NCBI GenBank assembly: GCA_030427205.1
Contig: JAUHXC010000019.1
Coordinates: 1 to 64,000, forward strand
Direction of reading: 5' to 3'
From: a bacterium
Lineage (GTDB): Bacteria > Myxococcota_A > Bradymonadia > UBA7976 > UBA1532
DNA length: 64,000 nucleotides
In this document: piece by piece, positions 30,064 through 37,280 of the stretch
Layout of the letters: every line of letters begins with the position of its first letter
Numbering within the stretch: the first letter of the stretch is position 1
Program-made: the position numbers and the translations under genes
Notes under the pieces: model-generated
Told to the model about the DNA's origin: nothing
Database searches by the model: none
Seen by the model: only the letters and a program-made list of their open reading frames with translations

Positions 30064-30575
30064 TCGAGGGGTCGGGCCGAGGTTTCGGTCGAGATGCGGG
30101 TGTCGGCGGCGTCGGGTGGCGCGCGGGTGAGGTGTGCGTGCGGGTGGATGAGGAGCGCGTCGGTGGACCGATAGGGTTGGCAGATCGAGCGGCGGGGCTC
30201 GGTTGAGGGGCCGACGGTGACCGCAATCAGGCGAACGTTCTGCATGCAGTTGACCTCTTTCGGCACCGTTCTCGCCCCAGCGCCTTCGCGCCGTACCTCG
30301 CCCCCATAGGTGGTCGTCACCTATCCCGGCGCCTTCGCGCCGTACCTCGCCCCCATAGGTGGTCGTCACCTATCCCGGGTGGGCTTCGACATCGAGCGGA
30401 TGGTGCAACGGGGCGGGGTGTATTCGTGGTGAATGCCCAGCAACCTCCAAGGGAGTTGTTACGGGGAGAGCGAGTATTAAAGTCGCGACGCACGATCTGC
30501 GCGCATCGGCAGAGGGCGAAGCAGGTCAGCATTTCTGGGATGCCATCTGTCCGATCCGTCGACCGGCAGTTCTAA
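30064..30575. other. Intergenic region between the RAYT and STAND genes
   Basis: About 510 bases without a supported gene. It holds the duplicated REP-like element at 30280-30377, then AT-richer DNA (for example AGAGCGAGTATTAAAG near 30470-30485) leading to the STAND promoter. Short reading frames exist on both strands but have no ribosome-binding site or recognisable product. Confidence 0.7.
30280..30377 (+). repeat. REP/BIME-like element: perfect 49-bp tandem duplication with two hairpins per unit
   Basis: Two identical 49-base copies (30280-30328 and 30329-30377). Each carries GCGC-CTTC-GCGC inside a GCGCCTTCGCGCC block and the stronger hairpin ATAGGTG-GTCGT-CACCTAT (7-bp perfect stem, 5-base loop). 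Paired hairpins next to a RAYT gene are the arrangement of bacterial interspersed mosaic elements. A degenerate half-site lies upstream of the RAYT gene. Confidence 0.8.
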
Positions 30576-30581
30576 TTGTCG

Positions 30582-30611
30582 TTGTTCACGCGGTGCGCGC
30601 CGCTCTATATT
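30582..30611 (+). promoter_or_regulatory. Candidate promoter giving a leaderless STAND transcript
   Basis: TTGTTC (30582-30587), an 18-base spacer and TATATT (30606-30611), the best -10 hexamer I see on the plus strand of this window. The GTG start codon at 30618 begins six bases after the -10, where transcription itself should start, and there is no Shine-Dalgarno sequence. Confidence 0.5.
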
Positions 30612-30617
30612 CACGGG

Positions 30618-33600
30618 GTGAGCGACGCCAGACGAGTCCTCGACAACAGCGAACTCGAGAAGCTCATAGAGCTCGCCGTCAAGTGTCAGCTGGCGGACGA
30701 TGAGAGGCGGAAGCTGCTCCTCAAGGCTTTGCCAATCAAGCTCGCGACGAGCCTGGAGCGTCAGAGCAGCCCGCTCGATCAACTGCGCAGCGATATCTTC
30801 CAACTGGCGCAGTGGCCGGCCTACAACGGCTCAAAGGATGTGCCCCTCGCGGTCTGGGTCAGCCAGGCTCGGCGCATGCTGAAGGACGCCCGGGATGCCC
30901 GAGCCGAGCAGTTCGAAGAGTACATCAAGCCGATCCGAGACGGCGCCGAGGACGTACCCACGCCTGACGTCCAGCAATGGGTCCCGTCCCCGCCCCTGGC
31001 GCCCGACGGACAAGGCCGCCGCCCCGAGATCGACGAGAAGCACCCGTTTCCACTCCTCGAGCCGTACCGGGATGAAGCGCTCTTCGCCGGCCGTGAGACG
31101 GAGACCGAACGCATGCTCACGGTGCTGGCCGGCTCCGCTCCCGTCATCGGCCTCTACGCGCCGTCCGGTCATGGCAAGAGCAGCCTGCTGAGCGCCGGGC
31201 TGATGCCCCGCCTCAGACAGGCGCGCCGCCCGGTCGCGTTCGACCGCCAGCCGGAGACGGACGGCCTGGCCCGACGGCTGCTCAAGCAGCTGAGCGCCAG
31301 CGAGCCGCCCGAGATCGACGACGACGCGCCGGAGGCGTTCGCCCGCCTGAGCGAGGAGGTGAGTCTGGCTCGGGGTACGGCGCCAGTGTTCGTCCTCGAT
31401 CAGTTCGAAGATGTCTTCGCCGATCGCGCCGACGAGGCCCGAAGGCGCATCGCGCGCCTGATCGAAGCGACGACCAAGCTCGACTCGGGAATCCGCTGGG
31501 TGCTGTCGTACCGGCACGAGGCCGAGTGGTCCGTCCGCCAATGGTTCGCCAGCGACGCCGCCCCATCCGGGTCGGCGGCTGAGGGCCCGCGGCTGTCCGC
31601 CGATGCCTTCCACCCTTTGCCGCTGCCCCCGTTCGGCGCCCGAAAGCCCGAGAGAGCCTTCCGAGCGGCCATCGAGAAGCCGCTGGCTGCGGCCGGGTGG
31701 CAGTATCGAGAGCCGGACATCGATGCGCTCGTCCGCCTGTTCGCCGAGGCTCGGCGGGCGCAGCCGAGCGCGCCGCTGCTGCCCGAGTTCCAGGTGCTGC
31801 TCTTCGAGCTGTGCGACCAGAGCGAGGGCCGGCGTCTCGCCTCGCCCGACGTGCCCGCCGAGCAGCTCGAGGCCGCGGTGCGGCGCCACATCGAGCGGGT
31901 GATCGACACGCAGAGCGGCCTCTTCTCCGATACGCGGGTGGGTCGGGCGGTGCTCGGCATCTTGCTGCACCGCCTTCAGGAGGGCGGACGCCGGAGATTG
32001 CATGGGCTCCGGCACCACGAGGCCATGGCGCTGGTCGGCGAGCCGCCCGGCGGGCGGGTCATCCAGGCTCTCGTCGGCAAGCAGGCGCGGCTCCTGATGG
32101 CCGATCGCGATCCGGCAGGCACCGGAACCCGGTACCGTCTCAGCCACGACGTGGTCGCGCACGCCGTCGCCGCCATCGGCGCCGACGGGTGGTCGTCCGA
32201 GCCCGACTCAGGGGTGCGCGCGCTGATCGCGCTCGATCTGCACATCGTCGATCTGGCCCACCTCTACGACCGGGATCGGCAGAACTCCGCGGCGCTGCAT
32301 CTCTCGCGGCGCGAGCGATCCCTCGTGCGGCGGCACGAGGCCCGCTTGATCCGCACCCCGAGGCGCGCGGCGTGGTGGAAGGCCGCGAGGCGGCGCCGGG
32401 CGCTTCGACTGCTGGCCGGATGGAGCGTCGCCGCATTGACGGTTGCTGCGGGGCTGGGTGTCTTCTTTTTCATAGAGGAGGCGCGCCGGCAGGATGCGCT
32501 TCGGGCCGTGCAGCGCCTGCAGGCTGATGTCCGCGCCGGGATCTCGGTCCTGCCCAACCTGCAGCAGCTCATCAAGGCGGGCGACGCGCCTCAGGAAGTG
32601 GACGCGCTGATCGACGACGCGCCGCTGGACGGTGTGATGGACGCGGCGAACCTCGGTTTAGAGCGCGCCCGCGCACGCTTCATCTGCCGACAGCTCGAAG
32701 CGCGGGGGCATGCCATGTCTCCGGGTGACTTCGGCCGCCTGATCGCGGGCGCCGAGCTGAGCGCTCACCCCACCACCCACGGGCGCCTCGATGATCCGGC
32801 AGCTCTCCACCGCGACATCCGCGCGGTCATGATCGAGCGGTTCGGTCAGCCGCCGTTCCCTCTCGACCAGGCCGCCGAGTGGGTCGACCTCGAGGGAGGC
32901 AAGGTGACCATCGGCGCACCGACTGTGCGGCTGCGCAAGCCGCGCCATACCGTGACCGTGGCGCCGTTCGCGCTCGCGCGGCGAGAGGTCACGCTGCGCG
33001 ATTGGGCCGCCTTCGACCCGGTGGGGCTCGTCTCGATCCTGGCCGTGAGTGGTCACATGCACCACATGGTGTGCAACCTGGATGACTGGCTCGAGCTCGA
33101 ATCGGACGTCGCAGCCTCGGGTCGGTGGTCGATGGGCCCTGGCGGGCCGGTGATCTCGCGGACTGTGCGGCACCTGGGTCCGCATCCGGACGAGATCCGG
33201 CGTCGGCTCCAGAGCCTGCGCGGCTGGCCGGCCGAGCCGAGGTCGAGCCCGGGCAAGCTGTTCGCCGCCTTGCGCACCGTCATCACCCGGGCGCTGGGGG
33301 TGCAGCCCTTCGGATGCAGCAACCGCAGTCATCCGGAAGGCAATGGCCTCTATCGCGGCTTCGACCTGATGGACCTGCCTGTGTGGTACATCACCTGGTA
33401 CGAGGCGCAGGCGTATGCGCTGTGGTCCGATCCGGAGGGGCGGCTGCCGACCAACGCCGAGTGGGAGTATGCGATCCGGGGTGGCACGCACGCCCCGGAC
33501 TCGCCCACCGCCTTCTGGTTCCACTACTCTGGGGCCTCGGGCTACGCGGCGAGCGCAGAACTTGAGTCGCCCTCTGATCACCTGCGCCACACCGACTGGT

Positions 33601-34064
33601 TCAGTCGGGATCCCCCGCGGCCGGTGTGCAGCCTGCCCGAGCGGGTCAAGCCGGGCGACGACTGGCTATGGGCCGACATCGCGCCCCTCCGGTGGGATGA
33701 CGCCTCCCCGTCGCCCTTCGCGCCGTTCATCCGGCCGGTGATCCATCCGCTGCGCCTGTGCGACATGGCCGGCAACGTACAGGAGTGGGTCGCCGATCGG
33801 GCCGCACCCTATCCCGAGCCACAGCCACCGGCATACCGCGCCCTGCCCTACGTGGTGCGCGGCTCGCTCGAGACCCCCGTCCGCGGGGGCAGCAGCGGGC
33901 ACGGCGCAGGGCACTCGGGATCGGCGAACCGCGCCGGCACCATGCCTGATCGACGACTCGGTCGGGGCATGCGGGTGGCCCGAGGCCAGGCGGTGCGCCC
34001 CCGGCCGGTCAGTGAAGGTTCGATCTGTGACCGACTCAAGCGCGGTGATGGGATCGAAGAGTAG
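30618..34064 (+). CDS. STAND NTPase fused to an FGE-sulfatase-like domain; predicted conflict-system sensor
   Basis: 1148 residues in four parts. Residues 1-90 are a helical domain of effector-associated (EAD)/death-fold-like size ending in PLAVWVSQARRML. About 155-560 is a novel-type STAND (AAA+/NACHT-like) NTPase: a PFPLLEPYRDEALFAGRE lead-in, Walker A APSGHGKSS (181-189), Walker B VFVLDQFEDVF (about 257-267) and a winged-helix tail. One membrane helix spans about 598-620. About 760-1128 is a formylglycine-generating-enzyme/C-type-lectin-like domain: LPTNAEWEYAIRGG, CDMAGNVQEWVAD, VRGGSSG, SANRAG and GMRVAR. The two copper-binding cysteines of active FGE are not at their place near the C-terminus, so ligand recognition is more likely than catalysis. 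GTG 30618 is preferred to a TTG 14 codons earlier. It lies beside mobile-element debris. Confidence 0.85.
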   Translation: MSDARRVLDNSELEKLIELAVKCQLADDERRKLLLKALPIKLATSLERQSSPLDQLRSDIFQLAQWPAYNGSKDVPLAVWVSQARRMLKDARDARAEQFEEYIKPIRDGAEDVPTPDVQQWVPSPPLAPDGQGRRPEIDEKHPFPLLEPYRDEALFAGRETETERMLTVLAGSAPVIGLYAPSGHGKSSLLSAGLMPRLRQARRPVAFDRQPETDGLARRLLKQLSASEPPEIDDDAPEAFARLSEEVSLARGTAPVFVLDQFEDVFADRADEARRRIARLIEATTKLDSGIRWVLSYRHEAEWSVRQWFASDAAPSGSAAEGPRLSADAFHPLPLPPFGARKPERAFRAAIEKPLAAAGWQYREPDIDALVRLFAEARRAQPSAPLLPEFQVLLFELCDQSEGRRLASPDVPAEQLEAAVRRHIERVIDTQSGLFSDTRVGRAVLGILLHRLQEGGRRRLHGLRHHEAMALVGEPPGGRVIQALVGKQARLLMADRDPAGTGTRYRLSHDVVAHAVAAIGADGWSSEPDSGVRALIALDLHIVDLAHLYDRDRQNSAALHLSRRERSLVRRHEARLIRTPRRAAWWKAARRRRALRLLAGWSVAALTVAAGLGVFFFIEEARRQDALRAVQRLQADVRAGISVLPNLQQLIKAGDAPQEVDALIDDAPLDGVMDAANLGLERARARFICRQLEARGHAMSPGDFGRLIAGAELSAHPTTHGRLDDPAALHRDIRAVMIERFGQPPFPLDQAAEWVDLEGGKVTIGAPTVRLRKPRHTVTVAPFALARREVTLRDWAAFDPVGLVSILAVSGHMHHMVCNLDDWLELESDVAASGRWSMGPGGPVISRTVRHLGPHPDEIRRRLQSLRGWPAEPRSSPGKLFAALRTVITRALGVQPFGCSNRSHPEGNGLYRGFDLMDLPVWYITWYEAQAYALWSDPEGRLPTNAEWEYAIRGGTHAPDSPTAFWFHYSGASGYAASAELESPSDHLRHTDWFSRDPPRPVCSLPERVKPGDDWLWADIAPLRWDDASPSPFAPFIRPVIHPLRLCDMAGNVQEWVADRAAPYPEPQPPAYRALPYVVRGSLETPVRGGSSGHGAGHSGSANRAGTMPDRRLGRGMRVARGQAVRPRPVSEGSICDRLKRGDGIEE

Positions 34065-34085
34065 CCATCGGAGTCGAGGCTCTGC

Positions 34086-34584
34086 TCAGCGCGGCGGGGG
34101 GCGCCAGCCCAGCCGGTCGAAGCCGGCTTGCAGCGCCGCGATGTGCCGGGCCTCGTCCTCGTCGATGGTCCCGTCCTCTTCGAACCGGCGCATTGCGCCC
34201 GACCAGATACGCGCACAGATGCGGGCGGCGGTCGTCGGCGAGATGCCCAGCGTATCGCGCTGCACGGCGAGGCGGGCGATCTCGTCGTCGTCGACCACCA
34301 GCTCCTCGAGCACCTCGACCGCCGCGGTCAGGTAGCGCTGCCGGGGGTTGACCGGGCGCGGGCTCGCGGGGTCGGCGGGGCGTATTGCTGGCGGCGAGCA
34401 GCGCATCGGGCGCCCGCAGCGGCCGCCGCAGCAGCCGATCGGCCGCGGCGTTGTCGTCGGCGAAGCGCAGCCGGCGGGCGACGTCGTCGTGGGTCGTGAC
34501 GCCGCGCTCGATCCTGAGCGCGAGCCACCGGAGAAAGTCCTGATTTGGTTGGGGACCCGGAACCTGGCAAATCTCGCCGGTCAA
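34086..34584 (-). pseudogene. Frameshifted remnant of an unrecognised helical protein
   Basis: Two stretches in different minus-strand frames both look coding. The N-part (about 34584-34380) reads FLRWLALRIERGVTTHDDVA and RLLRRPLRAPDALLAASNTP. The C-part (about 34370-34086) reads QRYLTAAVEVLEELVVDDDE, RICARIWSGAMRRFEEDGTI and DEDEARHIAALQAGFDRLGW. A single-base shift in the Pro/Arg-rich joint near 34330-34395 would join them into about 160 residues. The 5' end has no credible start and abuts a plus-strand fragment, so it is also probably truncated. The all-helical C-part with a DG.ID..E loop recalls TerB-like or EF-hand-like modules, which is only an impression. It is convergent with the STAND gene, 21 bases apart. 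Confidence 0.55.
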
Positions 34585-34845
34585 CTGAGTTCTGGCAATT
34601 CGCTGGGCTCAACCCAGATTCAGTGGCTCAAGGACAAGGGCATCGACTGCAGCATCGAGTCGGACACGGTCCAGAAGAGTTCCGCGGAGATGAAAAAGCG
34701 TACCTGGCACGACGGCGAGCGCCCCCGACCGTTCACGAAGCACATGAAGCCAGCCGAGGCCACAAGGCCCGATCGTTGCGTCCGCATCTACTTCGACCAG
34801 GAAGACGACAAGACCATCGTGGGGTGGGTCGGCCGTCATCCCTGA
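34549..34845 (+). pseudogene. 5'-truncated fragment of an unrecognised protein ending RIYF...GRHP
   Basis: About 99 codons open to a stop at 34845, with composition unlike a shadow frame: TQIQWLKDKGIDCSIESDTV, then a WHDGERPRPFTKHMKPAEAT stretch and VRIYFDQEDDKTIVGWVGRHP. No start codon with a ribosome-binding site is visible, and upstream the frame runs into the antisense of the preceding remnant, so the N-terminus has been lost at a junction near 34540-34590. The closing pattern (charged, RIYF strand, IVGWVGRHP) looks like the end of a compact conserved domain, but I cannot name the family. Confidence 0.5.
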
Positions 34846-35110
34846 TGCGGGCAACCGGTCGCCTTCTGGTTGGACGCGTGGTCAGGCGGACCTTCGGGAG
34901 TCGACTGCCCCCGCCGGCCGCAGCGTGGGCAGAACGTGGGCAGTTCGTGGGCAGAACTGCCCACGTTGCGTCAGAGGCAACAACTCGGCGCGATTGTCCG
35001 CAGCACTATCGTGCTGGACCAGCAGGGGTCGGCACCACTCAAGGCAGGCCGAAAACACCGTTCTTGCGGTGGGTTACTGACGAGATACTGCTACGGCATC
35101 CCAGAAAAGA
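34846..35110. other. Noncoding stretch between gene debris and the tRNA-Trp scar
   Basis: 265 bases with no supported gene. It contains a run of GTGGGCAG direct repeats and the perfect inverted repeat at 34935-34965, followed by unremarkable sequence. The remaining gene-free part to 36129 is covered by the tRNA fragment and the 42-bp array. Confidence 0.6.
34935..34965. repeat. Perfect 12-bp inverted repeat with embedded GTGGGCA direct repeats
   Basis: CGTGGGCAGTTC (34935-34946), a 7-base loop GTGGGCA and GAACTGCCCACG (34954-34965). An additional GCGTGGGCAGAA just upstream makes three GTGGGCAG repeats in about 30 bases. This could be a recombinase or regulator site, or a terminator-like hairpin without a T-run. 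Confidence 0.7.
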
Positions 35111-35142
35111 AGAACCCCCGATGGGTGTCCATCGGGGGTTCT
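35101..35142 (-). terminator. Rho-independent terminator of tRNA-Trp, minus strand
   Basis: Perfect 14-bp arms (35111-35124 and 35129-35142) with the loop GTGT (ACAC on the minus strand), followed on the minus strand by TCTTTTCTGG. It directly follows the 3' end of the tRNA-Trp fragment, as a terminator follows a tRNA gene, and would work only for minus-strand transcripts. Confidence 0.85.
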
Positions 35143-35145
35143 GGG

Positions 35146-35197
35146 CAGGGGCGACAGGGATCGAACCTGCGACCTGCGGATTTGGAGTCCGCTGCTC
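35146..35197 (-). pseudogene. tRNA-Trp(CCA) 3' fragment, probable attachment-site scar
   Basis: On the minus strand this 52-base segment holds the end of the D arm (GAGCAG), the anticodon arm GCGGA-CTCCAAA-TCCGC with anticodon CCA, the variable loop, the T arm with GGTTCGATCC, and the acceptor 3' strand CGCCCCT plus discriminator G. The 5' acceptor strand and the D stem are missing: no AGGGGCG partner lies within the following several hundred bases. Such 3' fragments are what tyrosine integrases leave at the far end of an element inserted in a tRNA gene. No integrase gene is in the window. Confidence 0.85.
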
Positions 35198-35282
35198 CTC
35201 GCACATCGCTGTCGACCCGTTATCCATCGCTGCGTAGCCTACGCTCGCTGCTGACCAGCGTCAACGCACCCCTCCGGCGGCC

Positions 35283-36110
35283 CCACAGCCCACCGTCTAC
35301 CCGTGTGACCACCGCCCAGCACTCGTCACGCACCCCGTCTACGCTGGCGCCGCCGCCATCCACGATCCACAGCCCGCCCTTCCCCCCGGATACCGCCACC
35401 GACCATCACCGAGCCCCACCACACGCCGCGCCAACGACCGCCCCTGCGATCCACAGCCCATCGCTCGCGCCAGCGATGCCCCCCGAGCATCCCCGACCCA
35501 CCACGACTACGCGGCCAACCACCCCCTACGCGATTCTCAGCCCGCCGCTCGCCGCCAGAAACACCGCCCGACCGTCCCTGACCACCCCGAATAGCTCGGC
35601 GGCCACCGCACCGGCAGATCCACGACGGGCCACTAAATCAGCGAGCCCTCGCCGGCACATCCGCGGGGCACCGACTAAATCGGGAAGCGCCGCCGAGCAC
35701 CTCCCGGCACCCCCTTTCAAATCGGGGAGCGCCACCCGAGCAGATCCCGGTTTAGTCGCCGCTCCAAAATACGCGCCCCGTGCCTTCGCGGTTTAGTCGC
35801 TGCTCCCGAGATCCGCGCCGAGGGCGCTCCCCGGTTTAGTCGCTGCCCCAGAATCCGCGCCGAGAGTCGCCCCGGATTTAATCGCTGCCCCAAAAATCGC
35901 GGCATGAGTGCCCGCCGGCTTAGTCGCTGCCCCCGAGATTCGCAGCGAGAGCATCCCCCGAGTTAATCGCTGCCCCGAGATACGCCGTGCCGGCGCTTCC
36001 CGATTTAATCGCTGCCCCGAGATACCCAGCACCGGCGGCTCCCGGTTTAGTCGCCGCCCCGAGATACGCTGCACCGGCATATCCCGCGTTAGTCGCCCCT
36101 GTTCGGCCCG
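35283..36110 (+). repeat. Degenerate tandem array, 42-bp period, about 20 units, noncoding
   Basis: The right part (35751-36096) has nine units with the core GTTTAGTCGCTGCCCC at 35751, 35792, 35835, 35877, 35919, 35962, 36004, 36046 and 36088 (spacing 41-43). To its left are three units on the opposite strand (ACTAAATC-type cores near 35632, 35674 and 35717). Further left, CCACAGCCC-type words recur at 35283, 35367, 35451 and 35535 (exactly 84 apart), and CGTCTAC at 35294 and 35336 (42 apart), so the period continues with another core. Spacing indels break any reading frame. The repeats vary too much for CRISPR and no cas genes are present. Confidence 0.8.
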
Positions 36111-36129
36111 AAATACCCCCGCCCCGGAC

Positions 36130-37170
36130 CTACTCCTCGCCCTTGCCGGCCTCGGCGGCGGCCGCCGCGTCGCCCAGATCGCCCGACAAGCCGATCGTCG
36201 CCGAGACCGCGGCGCGCAGCTCGTCGGCCATCTTGGCCGCCTGGCTGCCGGTCAGCGTCAGGTGCTCGGGGATGTCGGCCACCGGCGGCAGGAAGCGCAG
36301 CGTCGCCCGGGACGGCGGCGAGAAGCCCTCGTCGAGCTTGTAGGCCTTCCAGTCCTGCCCGTCGGGGCCGTCGACCGCGTGGCCGTGCTCGATCACGTCC
36401 CCCGCGTCGGCCAGATAGGCCATGACGTCGCGGATCCAGCCGTCGACCGCCTCGAGCTTCACCGCGTCGGCGGGGAAGCAGACCTCGACGTCGGGCAGGC
36501 CGAGCTGGCCCAGGCCGACGGAGTCCATCAGCAGCCACTTGCCCTCGGGGTCGAGCTTGCCGGCGCGCACGTTGGTCCAGACGTCGAGCGGCGGCTCCTT
36601 CTCGCTCTCGAAGTAGTCCAGCGCCTGCCAGACGAAGCCCGCCGGGCGCAGCGACTCGCCGTTGGGGTTGAAGTAGCAGCGCACGCCGTCGACCTCGAGC
36701 AGCTTGGCGGCGACGCGGGTGACCGCCATCAGCTCGTCGCCGAGGTCGCGATCGGTGGGCATCGGCGGCTGGTCTTCGGCGGGGCCATAGGCCAGGCGGA
36801 TGCGCACGAAGCCGCCGTGGCCGCGCACCGCGTCGGCCGCTTTGCGCCAGGCCCAGGCCTGGGTGCCGGCCCGCTCGAGGCAGCCGGGCATCACGCCGGG
36901 GCCGAAGCCGCCCATGCCCCACGCGCGGGTGAGGATCTGGTCGTCGGGGCGGCCCATCTGGTCGGGCCAGCGCTCGCCGATGGCGTCGATCAGGATGCGC
37001 CCGCGGGGGTGGGTCTTCATGGCGACGACCAGCGTCGGCGCGCCGATGGCCCAGTGGGTATCGGGCTGCTGCTCGGTGGCGCCGAGCACGTCGAAGCCCT
37101 TGAGGGCCGGCTGCAGGTCGGCGAGGGTCAGCGGGCGGGCGGTCAGCAGGCAGGTGCTCTGCACGAACAT
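36130..37170 (-). CDS. DUF4261-like protein
   Basis: 346 residues, no signal peptide. It starts MFVQSTCLLTARPLTLADLQPAL, has the phrase THWAIGAPTLVVAMK near residues 38-52, and a middle with CYFNPNGESLRPAGFVWQAL. I associate this pattern with the DUF4261 family, which has no known biochemical function and is sometimes found in polymorphic-toxin or immunity contexts; this assignment is from memory. The C-terminus is acidic and Ala-rich. It marks the right border of the accessory stretch: it stops 20 bases from the end of the 42-bp array. Confidence 0.6.
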   Translation of the reverse strand: MFVQSTCLLTARPLTLADLQPALKGFDVLGATEQQPDTHWAIGAPTLVVAMKTHPRGRILIDAIGERWPDQMGRPDDQILTRAWGMGGFGPGVMPGCLERAGTQAWAWRKAADAVRGHGGFVRIRLAYGPAEDQPPMPTDRDLGDELMAVTRVAAKLLEVDGVRCYFNPNGESLRPAGFVWQALDYFESEKEPPLDVWTNVRAGKLDPEGKWLLMDSVGLGQLGLPDVEVCFPADAVKLEAVDGWIRDVMAYLADAGDVIEHGHAVDGPDGQDWKAYKLDEGFSPPSRATLRFLPPVADIPEHLTLTGSQAAKMADELRAAVSATIGLSGDLGDAAAAAEAGKGEE

Positions 37171-37280
37171 GGGCGACCTCCGGGGTGTGGGGCGCTGGGG
37201 GGTGTGCGGTACTCAAGCACACCCGGAGGCGGGAATCCACCGGCGCGCGCCGGCAGAAGACGGGCCGCGGAGCAGAGGTG

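Noticed and set aside
33850..34000. FGE-like C-terminus as the variable region of a diversity-generating retroelement
   Set aside because: The RGGS...SANR...G.RVAR pattern is shared with DGR targets, but there is no reverse transcriptase or template repeat in the window and the segment has almost no AAY codons.
34546..35237. Possible integrase gene next to the tRNA scar
   Set aside because: No tyrosine recombinase motif (R..HxxR..Y) in any frame between 34100 and 36100; the frames there are fragments or shadows.
35221..35600. 5' half of tRNA-Trp further right, separated by an intron
   Set aside because: No sequence complementary to the acceptor 3' strand and no D-arm sequence was found in the next 380 bases.
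34870..35796. 308-codon plus-strand frame through the tRNA fragment and the left part of the 42-bp array
   Set aside because: It reads antisense through a tRNA (the GSNLRPAD-type peptide is a well-known artefact of tRNA DNA) and then through Pro/Thr-rich repeat; no RBS, and the frame is lost where unit spacing changes.
35631..36100. 42-bp array as a CRISPR locus
   Set aside because: The units diverge in both core and spacer, spacing is 41-43 with no constant repeat, orientation flips, and no cas genes are present.
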